A DNA stretch of 64,000 bases. It comes from Prorocentrum cordatum. Taxonomy: Eukaryota > Sar > Dinophyceae > Prorocentrales > Prorocentraceae. Position numbers and translations under genes: made by a program. Where the stretch lies: contig CAUYUJ010015948.1 in NCBI GenBank assembly GCA_963575745.1, forward strand, positions 857,681 through 921,680. The letters are read 5' to 3'. The notes below the pieces were generated by a model. The model was not told where the DNA came from. It did no database searches and saw nothing but the letters and a program-made list of their open reading frames with translations. How positions within the stretch are numbered: the first letter of the stretch is position 1; every line of letters starts with the position of its first letter. Below are positions 12,625 through 24,258 of the stretch, piece after piece.

Positions 12625-13972
12625 TAGTGGTGATCTGCGCAGGACGTACCTGCGGTGAGCCTCCCAGCAGCCCATGCGCGCCAGGTGAGCCAAGCGCGCC
12701 AGGCGCGACAGGTGCGCCAGGTGCGCCACGTGCGCCAGGTGCGCCAGGTGCGCCAGGCGCGCGAGGTGCGCCACGTGCGCCAGGTGCGCCAGGCGCGCCA
12801 GGGGCGCCAGGTGCGCCAGATGCGCCAGGTGCGCCAAGTGCGCGCCAGGTGTGCGCCAGGTGCGCGCCAGGTGTGCGCCCGGTGTGCCAGGTGCGCCAGG
12901 TGCGCCCAGCGCGCCAGGTGTGCCAGGTGCGACAGCTGCGCCAAGTACGCCATGTGCGCCAGGCGCGCCAGGCGCGCCAGGTGCGCCAGGTGCGCCAGTG
13001 GCGCCAGGCGCGCCAGGTGCGCCAGGCGCGCCAGGTGCGCCAGGCGCGCCAGGCGCGCCAGGTGCGCCAGGTGCGCCAGGCGCGCCGAGTGAGACAGGTG
13101 CGCCAGGTGTGCGCCAGGTGTGCGCCAGGTGCGCCTAGCGCGCCAGGTGCGCCAGGTGCGCCAGGTGCGCCAGGTGCGCCAGGTGCGCCAGATGCGCCAG
13201 GTGCGCCAGGTCCGCCAGGTGTGCGCCAGGTGCGCGCCAGGCGCGCCAGGTGCGCCATGCGCGCCAGGCGCGCCAGGTGCGCCAGGTGCGCCAGGTGTGC
13301 CAGGTGCGTCAGGTGCGCCCAGCGTGCCAGGTGCACCAGGTGCGCGCCAGGTGCTCCCAGCGCGCGAGGTGCGCCAGGTGCGCCCAGCGCGTCAGGTGCG
13401 TGCCAGGTGCGCGCCAGGTGCGCGCCACGCGCACGCCAGGTGCGCCAGTTGCGCCAGGTGTGCGCCACGTGCGCGCCAGGTGCGCGCCAGGTGCGCCAGG
13501 TGCGCCAGGTGTGCGCCAGGTGCGCGCCAGGCGCGCCAGGTGCGCCAGGCGCGCCAGTTGCGCCAGGCGCGGCAGTTGCGCCATGCGCGCCAGGCGCGCC
13601 AGGTGCGCCAGGTGCGCCAGGTGCGACAGGCGCGCCAGGTGCGCCAGGTGCGCAAGGTGTGCCAGGTGTGCGCCAGGTGCGCGCCAGGTGCGCCAGGTGC
13701 GCCAGGTGCGGCAGGTGCGTCGGGTGCGCCCAGCGCGCCAGGTGCGACAGGTGCGCGACAGGTGCGCGCCAGGTGCGCGCCAGGTGCGCCAGGTGCGCCC
13801 AGCGCGCCAAGTGTGCCAGGTGCGACAGGTGCGCCAGGTGCGCCAGGTGCGTCAGGTGCGCCAGGTGCGCGCCAGGTGAGCCCAGCGCGTCAGGTGCGTC
13901 AGGTGCGCCCAGCGAGCCAGGTGCGCTCCAGGTGCGCCAGGTGCGCGCCAGGTGCGCCAAGGGGATAGGGAG
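12625..13972. repeat. 9-bp minisatellite (GTGCGCCAG)n inside a satellite monomer
   Basis: The array opens with a recognisable fragment of the larger satellite monomer (gatctgcgcaggacgtacct at 12633), then about 1.3 kb of GTGCGCCAG/GCGCGCCAG units with 2-bp slippage variants. Both strands are open for hundreds of codons. The plus strand reads Gly-Ala-Pro repeats and the minus strand Trp-Arg-Thr repeats, purely because the unit is 9 bp without a stop. Confidence 0.9.
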
Positions 13973-16010
13973 GCATCAAAGTGGTCCGCGTAGGACGTAC
14001 CTCCGCTGGGCCCCCCAGGAGCCCGCGAAAGTGGCCACAGTTGCGCAGATCGCACCCCCCCAGGAAACAGGGAAGCCTCAAAGTGATCTGCGTAAGACGT
14101 ACCTCCGCTGGGCCTCCCAGGAACCCACTAAAGAGGCGACAGTTGCGCAGGTCGCCCCCCCCAGGAGACAGGGGGGCCTCAACGTGATCTGCGTAAGACG
14201 CACCTCCGCTGGGCCTCCCAGGAACCCACGCAAGTGGCGACAGTTGTGCAGATCGCACCCCCCCCCCGCAGGGGACAGTGATGCCTCAGAGTGATCTGCG
14301 TAGGACGTACCTCCGCTGGGCCTCCCAGAAACCCACGAAAGTGGCGACAGTTGCGCAGATCGCAGCCCCCCCCAAGGGACAGGGAGGCATCACAATGATC
14401 TGCGTAGGACGTACCTCCGCTGGGCCTCCCAGGAACCCACGAAAGTGGCGACAGTTGCGCAGATCGCAGCCCCCCCCCCAGGGGACAGGGAGGCCTCAAA
14501 GTGATTTGCGTAGGACGCACCTCCGCTGGGCCTCCCAGGAACCAACGAAAGTGGCGACGATTGCGCAGATCGCAGCCCCCCCAGGGGACAGGGGGGCCTC
14601 AAAGTGATCTGCGTAGGTCGCCCCTCCGCTGGGCCTCCCAAGGACCCACGAACGCGGCGAGAGTTGCGCAGATCGCAGCCCCGCCCCCCCCCCCCCCCCC
14701 CTCCCCCCAAGGGACAGAGCGGCTTCAAAGTGATCTGCGTAGGTCGCGCCTCCGCTGGGCCTCCCAGGGACCCACGAACGCGGCGAGAGTTGCGCAGATC
14801 GCAGCCCCCCCCCCCCCCCCCAAGGGGACAGGGCGGCCACAAAGTGATCTGCGTGGGACGTACCTCCGCTGGGCCTCCCAGGCACCCACGAAAGTGGCGA
14901 CAGTTGCGCAGATCGCAGCCCCCGCAAAGGACAGGGGGCCTCAAAGTGATCTGCGTAAGACGCACCTCCGCTGGGCCTCCCAGGAACCCACGAAAGTGGC
15001 GACCGTTGCGCTGATCGCAGCCCCCCCCCCCCCAGGGACAGGGAGGCCTCAAGTGATCTGCGTGGGACGTACCTCCGCTGGGCCTCCCAGGAACCAACGA
15101 AAGCGGCGACGGTTTGCGCAGATCGCAGCCCCCCCCCCCCCCCACCCAGGTGACAGGGGGGCCTCAAAGTGATCATAACGTCAAGTGATCTGCGTAGGAC
15201 GTGCCCTCCCAGGCTCACGAGGACGACGGTTGCGCAGATCGCAGCCCCCCAGGGGACAGATCGCAGCCCCCCCAGGGGACCCTCAAAGTGATCTGCGTAG
15301 GACGTACCTCTGCTGGGCTTCCAGGAACCCACGAAAGTGGCGACAGTTGCGCAGATCGCAGCCACCCCGGGGGACAGGGAGGCCTCAAAATGATCTGCGT
15401 AGGACGCGCCTCCGCTGGGCCCCCCATGAACCCACGAAAGTGGCGGCAGTTGCGCAGATCGCAGCCCCCCAGGGGACAGGGAGGCTGTCTCAAAGTGATC
15501 TGCGTGGGACGTACCTCCGCTGGGCCTCCCAGGAACCCACGAACGTGGCGACAGTTGCGCAGATCGCAGCCCCCCCCCAGGGGGCAAGGAAGCCTCAACG
15601 TGATCTGCGTAGGACATACCTCCGCTGCGCCTCCCAGGAACCCACGAAAGTGGCGACAGTTGCGCAGATCGCAGCCCCCCCGGGGGACAGGGAGGCCTCA
15701 AAATGATTTGCGTAGGACGCGCCTCCGCTGGGCCCCCCAGGAACCCACGAAAGTGGCGACAGTTGCGCAGATCGCAGTCCCCCCCCCCCCCAGGGGACAG
15801 GGAGGCCTCAAAGTGATCTGCGTAGGACGCACCTCCGCTGGGCCTCCCAGGAACCCACGAAAGTGGCGACAGATGCGCAGATCGCAGCCCCCCCAAGGGA
15901 CAGGGAGGCCGCAAAGTGATCTGCGTAAGATGTGCCTCCGCTGGGCCTCCCAGGAGCCCACGAAGTGGCGACAGTTGCGCAGATCGCAGCCCAGCAGGGC
16001 ACCGAGAACA
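13973..16010. repeat. About 100-125 bp satellite, roughly 19 monomers
   Basis: Monomers start with GATCTGCGTAGGACGTACC, run through CTGGGCCTCCCAGGAACCCA and GTGGCGACAGTTGCGCAGATC, and end in a variable poly-C tract followed by GGGGACAGGGAGGCCTCAAA. Length varies mainly in the poly-C tract, which expands to about 20 C in places. Each monomer holds the inverted pair GATCTGCG...CGCAGATC about 70 bp apart. Starts are visible near 13983, 14082, 14185, 14292, 14398, 14505, 14607, 14721, 14847, 14947, 15057, 15187, 15291, 15393, 15498, 15602, 15704, 15818 and 15918. Confidence 0.92.
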
Positions 16011-16056
16011 CAGGAGAGAAGAAGGAAGAGAGGGCGGGAGGTGGATACCACAGTGC

Positions 16057-17866
16057 TCAAAACGAGTACCCAACACAAGGAGGGTTGGGAATGAAACCCG
16101 CTCCAATGTAAATATTTCTCATTCCGTTCGAAATGACATCTCCCCACTCTTGTGAAAACAAAGAATGCCGCGATCCTTGTCCTGTCCCAGTCGCGTTGAC
16201 AGGGACTTTCGCAAGTGGGCCAGCGAATAGGGGCGTTCCCAATATCGAAGTCGGAGTACCGTTCTCAGTAGGGCACCAGTTGGTCCAATACGAGACATGT
16301 TCCTCATAGGTAGCTTCTGTCATCGCAAGCCCGTCTGCTCGCAGCTCATTTTCGCAGATCCACCCCTGGGCGGCTGAGCCGCGCTAGAGGGTTGACAGAA
16401 GCACCTTTCCGCAAGCTGCGCTGCTTTCATCATGTGGTCAGCCATTATTTCACCCCCGTGAACTTCGACCACTGTACCATTTCTGTTTAACGTGTCAGGT
16501 TTATGCTTATCAGCAAAATGGTACGCATCGCGCGGGGTGTGGCGCAATTTCCGATGCGAACCTGCGCCGTCCAGAGTCATTATCTTAGGCTGAATCCCCG
16601 CAGCCTTGCATCGTTCAATGCGCTGATGCATGCGTGCCCGCAGCAAAGTGGGGCAATGTCATCCCACATGGCGTTCATTTTGAATGTGCCACTTTCCGAT
16701 TGCCAGCGTCTATGATCTCCGCTAATGTAAAATATCTGTATGGCTCCCGTCCTGGAACGTTTTGCCGCCTCATCGATCATTCTCTCGGCTGTTTCAAAGA
16801 AGGGGCCGAGCAATGCTATCGGCATTTGGGGCTCAGCATTATTCTTCTTCGTTCTGGTCAGCCCCGTGATGTTGCAATTGTTTCCGTCAGAAGTACCGTT
16901 CATGGACAAAACTATGCATTGTATTGGTGTGTGTTGGCCCGGGATGAAGCTTCCCGTGTGATTGGAAACCCGATAATTCCACACATCTTGTTTCATCATG
17001 TACTGCAGAAACGTGGGTCCGCACGCGCCCCCCTTTACATTTGCGTCCGTTCCCTGAAGACTATCCCGCATGAAAAATTGTAGGCTCGCGGAACCACCGC
17101 GCCCCCTGTCTAGTGCGCCACTGATCTTGCACGTCGAATCAGAGACAGCATGAATGACAACGCTCCAAGATTTCAATGTTTTCCAAGAGGTTTGGGCCAA
17201 AGGCCGGAAGAGATCCCGCGGGGGTCTGCCGGTCCGCTCCACTGCGGCCAGGTCCTCACCACTGTAGGGAATCCACCCGTGGCCATGCACCTCTGCCAAT
17301 TGCGTAATGGCCTGACGTATCTTCTGTTTATTTAGCCATCCCAACGACATGTGAGGGGAAGGATCGACTGCGTCAGCGTACAGCGTGACTATCTCCTTAA
17401 TACAACGAGCCCATTCGTCTGGTACTTCGCTGTCATTCAGGGGCGCGGCTGTGCCGGCCCCTGTTTGCTCCCTGTGTTGTAGCGCATTCCAGATTCCACG
17501 CGCCAAATAAGGCGGACCGGACACACCACCGAATCCTTCCGAGCGAAGGGGGTTCAGGTGGGCCCGGACCAAGAGGTTGGTCGCCACCTCCACTCCCGTT
17601 CGGTGCATTAGGGTTCTGTCCGTTGTTTCCACCGCCGGATCCAAATCCAGACGACGTCCCCCGAACCCCCAGCTGCGCCGGCGGTGGGATAATAGGGGCA
17701 GCATTTCCGCTCGGAGCGCCATGTGCGGCACCAGAGCTCGAGGAACCGCCTCCCCGCGGTGCGTCAGCGGGCGCATCTGACATTGGAATGTCTGAAGGGA
17801 TCGCGCCCTCCTCAGCATGCATGGGCGCGTCAGTTTTGGCCAGCTTAACTGGCCTCGGTCGTTCAT
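16057..17866 (-). pseudogene. Element 2 decayed ORFs (unrecognised globular region)
   Basis: Three minus-strand frames (16580-17866, 16320-16646, 16057-16323) read as a series. The best preserved part includes EVPDEWARCIKEIVTLYADA, HMSLGWLNKQKIRQAITQLA and MIDEAAKRSRTGAIQIFYIS. It looks like a real former protein, but I cannot name the family. The next frame carries MTLDGAGSHRKLRHTPRDAY. The satellite array begins just downstream. Confidence 0.45.
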
Positions 17867-18848
17867 CGTCGCCCGTCCGCTTCAGCGGAGGGTTAGCCTC
17901 TTGAATCAAAACGCTGTCTTCCCTCGAGAGCGGCTCTCCTCGCTCGGGCGACTGCGCCGCCAAGCGGAGTTTGGCCCTCTTGGTTTGGGGTTCCTCCTGC
18001 AATTTGTTCCGAGCGTGGTGTCTACCCAGAACTTCCCCAGTTAGTGCTTGCGTGACCACATCTATCTTCGCGTTGGGTTCTCCTCTGACCACTGTAAATG
18101 CAAAATGGGTCACCATCTATCGACAGCTGGGCTGCGTCAAGGTCTATTTTTGGATGCCCCCCAAACGTTCATGCAGACATCTTGGTCGGTGCGTCTGTCA
18201 ATGGTTTTAATTGTGACAAGATATCCTGCCCCTGCCATGTAGGTACGCTGAGCGGTCCCAAAGACCGGTCCAATTATTTCTCCGTGATCGTAAAAACAAG
18301 CAGGTTTGCTCGTCGGGTCCCCTGGAGGCCTGGTGAAGTATCTACACCTCAGCGCGGTGCTCGGGCCAACGTGGGACTGGAAGTCCTGCCATCCCTTGAT
18401 CTGCGCCAGATCTAGAGGCGGACCATCAAAATTGCTTCTGACATTGCGTTGCGAATCCTGCGTGCATGTTACCCAGAAAACGATCCATGAATCAACGCAC
18501 ATTATCGTGCAATCGCTGAATCACTGATTCGTTGGATGCCGTCAATTCCTCATTGAATATAATCGCAACATTATCGGCCCGAGAATACTTGGAAACATTC
18601 AAGGTCATCACAACCTGCTGTATCCACCGTCCGTGAGGCATTTGCGGTACCTTTTCGCCACAAAGACACTCTTTGCCATCATCCTCTGGTTCTAATTGGT
18701 ACGTTTGTTTTAGTTCAACACTGGTCCACTCTTTGGTAATCACTATTGTCTTTGGAAGACTCGTCTCTTTCGGCTCACTATCTGAATGATCCGTGACAGT
18801 CACCTCTATAGCGTCCAAAATCTTCGGGTGCTGCTCCGGGGTGTACAT
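17433..18848 (-). pseudogene. Element 2 decayed ORFs with Gly/Pro/Asn-rich linker
   Basis: Minus-strand frames 18492-18848, 18137-18502 and 17433-18116 overlap and appear to continue one another by frameshift. The first contains KECLCGEKVPQMPHGRWIQQ, a possible metal-binding pair of Cys. The last is linker-like with a run rich in Gly, Asn and Pro. No family was recognised. Confidence 0.4.
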
Positions 18849-18857
18849 AGCTGGTGC

Positions 18858-19489
18858 TCAAAGCTTCCCTAGCGGCTTTGCCGTTCGGGGGCTCAAAACC
18901 CAAAATTTCTTGGCAACCCTTCCTGCCATTTTGGTCGGGTGGTTTGCAAGGAACTCGTGTGCGAGGCAACCGTCGTCGCGAGTAGAAATATCATCATCAT
19001 CGCTTCTGTCGTGGCTATCCCGACAAGCCTTGCAACAGTGATCTGGGAAATCTACATTCTCGCAGTATTCCATCGGCTGTGCCGTTGTCCGTTCCCCCGC
19101 CTGCTCGCCGGGAGGCTCCATGTCCTCCGCGGGGTTCACCTTGGACTGTGCCCAGGTAATCCCCGCGAGGTATCTGCACTTGTTTTGCACAGAGAGAACC
19201 ACCTTCCCTTCGTATTCATCTCGGGTGATAGCGCCGCCAAGAGACCAAGGGTCTGTCGTTTTGCAAACTCGTCTGTGTAAGCTTCCGCTAGCTTGCAAGC
19301 CATCCCGCGCGCCTCCACGCGTGCATGCGCGCCGTCGCGCCTCCGCTCCAGACCACTTGTAACAATGTTGGATGTGGAAGCAATGACCCACGGCTTCTTA
19401 ATCACATTCCCTTTTCTCTCTTTCAATCGATGCGCGCATCCGTGCGACGCAGTCATATGCAGCCCTATCTCTCTCACAAATGCTTTCAC
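18858..19489 (-). pseudogene. Element 2 retroelement polyprotein fragment
   Basis: Two overlapping frames. The upstream one (19136-19489) has the pattern KPWVIASTSNIVTS...AHARVEARGMACKLAEAYTDE, which I associate with a conserved segment of dinoflagellate retroelement polyproteins (recalled, not verified). The other frame carries PMEYCENVDFPDHCCKACRD, a Cys-rich patch. A frameshift near 19.2 kb would join them. Confidence 0.4.
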
Positions 19490-19542
19490 TTGAGGGCCCC
19501 TCCAATACTGACGCTGACTGGGCCACTCAATGCAAACTATAC

Positions 19543-19570
19543 CCCCCCCCCCCCCCCCCCCCCCCCCCCC
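19543..19570. repeat. Poly-C tract
   Basis: About 28 consecutive C residues interrupt the decayed coding region between the fragments at 18858-19489 and 19865-20329. Confidence 0.95.
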
Positions 19571-19864
19571 GCATCAACGACATCGCGGGCAATCTCTCTG
19601 ACATTCCTAAATAGACATCGGAAATCGGTTCGGATTCCTCGGAGCCTTCGAAGAGACCTATGATCAGCTTTGCGGAAATAATGAGCTTCGTTAACACATT
19701 GCCAGGGAGAACCCCCTGTGCACGGGATCGAACCCTAGAGCGAGAGCTGTTATCCCTTGAACTCTCCTATATCCGTGAGTGCTTTGTTTGTATGTTTCCT
19801 TCTTTGGTCCTCGTGTCCTCGCTCTCGGTATATCGCATTACCCTACATGAGTTATCAGCGAAGG

Positions 19865-20329
19865 TCATTGGATTACCCATTTTGTTTTTGATCCACAACA
19901 ATACTCACGTATTAGTTTCTCCCCGTTCCACTCATTTCTGTCCACTGCTGGTTCTTTCACAGGTTGGGCTATCAAAGGCATCAATCCATTATCGTCCGAC
20001 TTGGCTGCAGCCGCATCGGCAATTTCGTCGCAGTCATCTTCCTCGGGAGACTGTGCAGGTATATCTGAGGCGTTTGTTTCGCAGTCGGTTATCTCAAACA
20101 CAGCCATCATGTCATTATATCCTTTCAATCTTCGCTGATGATGGCTTTTCCTGGAACCACCGCTGTCGCTCTCGGAGGGTCTCTGGCCGTCAGCACTTCT
20201 CGCTGTGCCGGGCGCATCATTAGCTCCTTCTTTGATGGCTACCGCAGAATTCGGTGCCGGCAATGGGTGCGCATGGGCATGTACCTCACCGGGTGCGGCG
20301 TCTGTTAAGGTGGTTGTTAGTTCGGCCAT
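19865..20329 (-). pseudogene. ORF starting 4 nt after the RNase H reading frame (Element 2)
   Basis: ATG at 20329 opens a 154-codon acidic ORF (MAELTTTLTDAAPGEV...). On the minus strand the upstream frame ends TAA GAC ATG, so this ORF starts one codon after the stop that closes the sequence downstream of RNase H. Its composition is Ala/Asp/Glu/Ser-rich with no domain recognised. The position suggests the first of several ORFs placed 3' of pol, which is not the standard copia layout. It could equally be the 5' end of a second, nested element. Confidence 0.45.
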
Positions 20330-20539
20330 GTCTTATATAGGCGCGGCTGTCACTGGCTTTCCTTTGGTGGCCCTCTTCGTTTGATGTATCTTTTTGCTCT
20401 GCATCGCGCCCCCATGACGCACCGCAACCTTCAGGCCTATCCGTGGCTTGCGGATCACCCCGGGTTTCAGGAGAAGTCCAGTGAAATTTGATGCCAGATA
20501 GTCTTGATATCTGTTGACTCTCTAAAACTTAAGGGTAAC

Positions 20540-21096
20540 ATTGTTAACGTAGTAAAGAACCTTGACCCATGCAAGAAGACCAGCGAAACGTTTTGCACCG
20601 ATATAGTCGGCTTCGTTTTGAATACGTTCGTACTGTCAAGTAACTACTCCACGGGTAAACTGTTCAGAAATGGCGGCGGCATCCATACGGTGGGTTCTCG
20701 GAAGGTGCATCAATTTCACCGAACCTCCCGCCGTTATCACCTTGCACGCTGCTTGGTTATCTTCCATACATGTGCATTTGACCTCTCGTTGTATCAGAAT
20801 TTTCCCACGACGGCAGGGCAGGAAGTTAACTCAGTACGCGGGGCCAGATCTGCGGCGACAATGCATGCCTCAAGTGTGCCATGGGACACGCAAGTTTGCC
20901 GACGAGAACCCATGCTCTGATTAGCTCTCGTGCATGGTGCCCGAATTACCTGGTGGCTTGCACTCGCGCTGCGATGCGATCGTAAGTCACTGGCAAGGTC
21001 TGCGTCAGAATACTGTCGGATCGTGACATCCTCCGTTTTGTCGCCTACCCACGACGTCATGTTGTATAGGGTCGTGGACTTGATGTAACATATCAA
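20540..21096 (-). pseudogene. Copia-type RNase H fragment (Element 2)
   Basis: Minus-strand translation gives IRQYSDADLASDLRSHRSAS, then SMGSRRQTCVSHGTLEACIV. After a frameshift near 20800 it gives CMEDNQAACKVITAGGSVKL and HLPRTHRMDAAAISEQF. These are the D (SDAD), E (S-T-x-E-A) and E-D-N-Q-A / H-R-T-H landmarks of Ty1/copia RNase H. The reverse transcriptase that should precede it is not recognisable upstream of about 21.1 kb. The copy is non-functional because of the frameshift. Confidence 0.8.
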
Positions 21097-21168
21097 GCGA
21101 ACAAATCCATGTCCTGTTGTTCAGCAGGCCGCGCGTAATAGATCAAGCCGGGCCACCCTTGCACCATA

Positions 21169-22960
21169 TCAGATCTTCATGACATTGTTTGCAGCTGCCG
21201 GCTGAAGAACCCCCGACGGCGCCGGCGGTTCAGGGCCATCTGGGCCGGTGTCCGCGGCTAAGCCGGGAACCTCGACAGGCTTGCCTGGGAAAACTGTGTC
21301 AACTTGCATCCCGAGTGCAGCTGCTATGGCCTCCTCTGCTGGGAAGTGTTTTTCTCCTCTCGGACCTTCTTGTCCATCCTCAAAATCAATCAGCTCGGGG
21401 CCAAAGGGGGTACCGGCAGCAGGGTATGTAGCAGGGCCGGTATCGGTTAACTGTGCATAGAGTGTCACAATATTCAGAGAACTCAATCATATCGTACTCA
21501 ATGGCTCTGACAATTTTCGGCTGTCTAAATTTATATGGCTGAATCGGCTGCGCCGCTGAGTCACCCCCCCGATGCCTCGTCATCGCTCTCCGCTGGTTTA
21601 CCGGGGGTGGGCGTTTCCGCTCCGATGCCCCTGTCGCGCCCCCCCCCCCCCCCATCTCCCCCCCCCCTCTCCCCTCGGCGCCCAACTCCCTGCGCGCCGC
21701 CAACCTAACGACCCGCGCGCCATGCGGGCCCCGCAGACGGATGCAGCACATTCCCCTGCATATCCACGCCGCCCCCTCGGGCCTCCGACACCCGTTGCGA
21801 CGCGCGCGTCGCATCCCCCAGATCGCGGGCGCGCTGAAGCGCAGCCAAGTCCTCAATCCTTTCAGGGCCGAAACCTGTCACCGCTCGATCGGCGCCGCCG
21901 CCGCGCGAGGGCCCGGGCGGCTCCGCGCGCTTCGGGCGCGCCACCACCCCGGCTCGAACACGCGCGCCAGCGCCCGCAGCAGCGCCCCCCTCAACCGCGA
22001 CTGGCCAGGCGCAGGTCGGGCCGCCAGACGCGCAGATCTCCGCGGAGCCTCTGCCTCTGGCACGGGCTCCATCTTTCGCTTCCCCAGCGCGGGCGCCCGC
22101 AGCCCCCCCCCCCCCCGCGCCGCCCATCGGCTCGACCGCTGCCGCCTTCTCCCACCTGCGACACTCGCCCGCGCCCCAGCGCCGCCCAAGCGCCCGCCGC
22201 CCGCGCGCGCCCCTCCGGATCCTCGAGCATCTCGGACGCGCCCCGGCTTGGCGACGTCTTGCTCCGCGCCGACATCCCCGGCCCCAGCCGCGCCCGCCGC
22301 GCCGCCTGCCGCCCCTGCGCCAGAGCGAAGCGTCGCCGTCTTCCCCCGCGCGCGCCGCGCGGCGGAGGGCGGCGCGGCGCCGCCCGACAAGCCTGAGACC
22401 CCCCCCCCTGTCGGGGGCACTGCCTCCCCGCGGGCCCCGGCCGCCAGGTCGCGGCCAGTCTCGGCCGCGCCCGCCGCGCCAGTCATCGTCGCCAAAGCTG
22501 CTCGCCCAGCGGCGCCATCGCCATCGATGGCGCGCCCGCCCCCCGACGTCGAAGCAGCGCGCTTTCTCCGAGGGCGCCTGCTCGCGGAACGCGGCTCGGC
22601 GACGGCCGCCGACGCAACCCTTTCCCCGCGCCCTCCACGGCCCAGCCCTGCACCGACTCCGCCGCCATGCATCGGCTCGTTTCCCGCCCGGACAGGCGCT
22701 GAAGTCCCAGCCCGATCGCCAACGACGGCGCCGCCTGCAAGCCCCCTCCCTCCGGCCGCCCGCGCCCCCTGCCCCCCCTCGCACTCCGCCGCTCCGTCGG
22801 CGTCACCGCCGACAGCGGCGGCCCCGCCAGCTCCGCCGCCACCAGACGCACTCGCACCACCGCCCCCCGGCCCACCGCCGCCGCTGCCCCGCAGAACGTC
22901 GTTTCGTATCCGTTCATTTGCGCGCCCCTTCAGACGGCGCCAAGCATCGGCCATTTGTTA
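21169..22960 (-). pseudogene. Element 2 Pro/Ala/Arg-rich region
   Basis: Very GC-rich sequence with long overlapping open frames on both strands and C/G runs (for example near 21642-21664). A short minus-strand segment at 21169-21486 reads like acidic linker (PELIDFEDGQEGPRGEKHFP). The 21.5-22.95 kb part is Ala/Arg/Gly/Pro low complexity and probably a disordered region of the former Gag-Pol polyprotein. The plus-strand 436-codon ORF here is judged compositional. Confidence 0.4.
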
Positions 22961-23850
22961 TGGTCTTCTTCTCTGGTTGCCTGGGTCTTCTGTTCTCGTT
23001 CTCGAAGGGCTCGCCGGGCCTCAGATTTCACTCCCTCGGCCTCGAGTCTAGCAGCTTCAAGTAGATTGCGGAGCTGCTGATTTTCTCGCGCTGCTTGTTC
23101 TCGGGCTTCTTTCTCTCCCCCCCCCCCTCCTCGCAGCATCAGCCTTCTCTCGGTATCCAGCTTTCTCTCTTTCAGCCTCCTGCTGAGAGCCCGACGCCAG
23201 TTGTTCAGCTATGCTCTGGATTCTCAATCTTTCAATCTCCTCTTGAGCAAAGCGCCGGTGTGCTTCGTCTGTGACGCCTGCTACGTTGGCCTCAGCATCC
23301 TGTCTCAGTCTCTGCGCGTGTTCCACAGTGGTGGTTTCTCATGCTCCATCTTCTGTGCAATGGCTTGTCTTTCAGCCTCGGAAACTGCAAGCCGTCGTTG
23401 AGTCTCTTCGACGGCCTTCGTATTGTCCTGCGCCTCAGAGATGGTATGTTCTATATGCGCACTCGCAGCCCTCAGCTGTCCCCGATCCTGCCTGTTTCTT
23501 TCCGCCCACTCCTGAATCGCGGCACGATGGCAATTGTGCTCTTCCATCGCGACGCGCCCCTCACAGAGCCACGCCAGACTACATTTGGGGGGAACATTCG
23601 AACATTGAGAACGCGCTGGCCTTCGACATGATACCCCCTGTTTGTGCGCATTCGCCGGGCACCGATTCTCCGCCCGAGTGGGGCACGTTGGCCCAGCGTT
23701 CCAGCGGCCCTCCCGCGTCGAGAATCTGCTGGTGGCTCTATCCGATGACATTCGCGGCGAATCAAAAGCATTCGACCCTCTGGAACTGGAACGCCTGGCC
23801 CTGGGGGGCCTTGCTGGAGCGTCCCCTTTCACTGCTGGGAGTAGGCGTGT
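22930..23850 (-). pseudogene. Element 2 coiled-coil Gag-like segment with Cys-rich head
   Basis: Minus-strand frames 23305-23832, 23057-23326 and 22930-23139 join into a Glu/Gln/Arg/Ala-rich helical sequence (EEIERLRIQSIAEQLAS, KEAREQAARENQQLRNLLE) typical of a coiled coil. It is preceded by a Cys/His-rich segment (around 23520-23700; CPTRAENRCPANAHKQ then SQCSNVPPKCSLAWLC then MEEHNCHRAA) that resembles a B-box-like zinc module. This would be the structural Gag part of Element 2. Frameshifts make it a pseudogene. Confidence 0.45.
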
Positions 23851-24258
23851 GTTGTTCTCTCGTTATTGCGCCTCTCTTGATGGTGTCAACGTCAATGTTC
23901 CTTGCTAAGTCGTCTCTTTCGTCCTGCATTTCGAGCTCATCAAGTTCTCGTACCCCACCTCTGTTTGTCCTGGGCAACGAGAAGTCTGGTCTGTAAAAGC
24001 CCTGCAGTCAGGGCGAGATGTTCAAGTCATCGTCCTCACCCTTCGGTTTCTTCGTTAGCGGATGGGGGGATCATACCTTTAGTTTATCTCGTATTTCTCA
24101 CTGCGCGCACTGCGTCGGGGTAGCTCGACATCGGCTGTGCCGGCGAGCATCCACCTTGGTTTGGGCCCTCTCCGTCTTCGAGGTCATCGTCCGCATCAAG
24201 GGTGGCTTTCTGACTTGCCTCAATCGTTGCACGGCCTGGGGCGAGGCCGACGCGCCGG

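Noticed and set aside
12570-14294. 574-codon plus-strand and 455-codon minus-strand ORFs (collagen-like Gly-Ala-Pro or Trp-Arg-Thr repeats)
   Set aside because: A 9-bp unit without stops keeps every frame open on both strands. There is no start context, domain or codon signal.
13973-16010. CRISPR-like regular spacing
   Set aside because: Monomers are contiguous with no unique spacers, and the setting is eukaryotic.
14390-16106. Long ORFs of 250-536 codons through the satellite monomers
   Set aside because: They follow the monomer on both strands and end with the array, with no non-repeat coding sequence.
20320-20340. TATA box (TATATAAG) in front of the ATG at 20329
   Set aside because: It overlaps the stop codon of the upstream frame in a decayed element. 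Dinoflagellate genes generally lack TATA promoters.
21741-23051. 436-codon plus-strand ORF rich in Ala/Pro/Arg
   Set aside because: GC-driven open frame antisense to Element 2 coding. It has no domain and the same bias appears in other frames.
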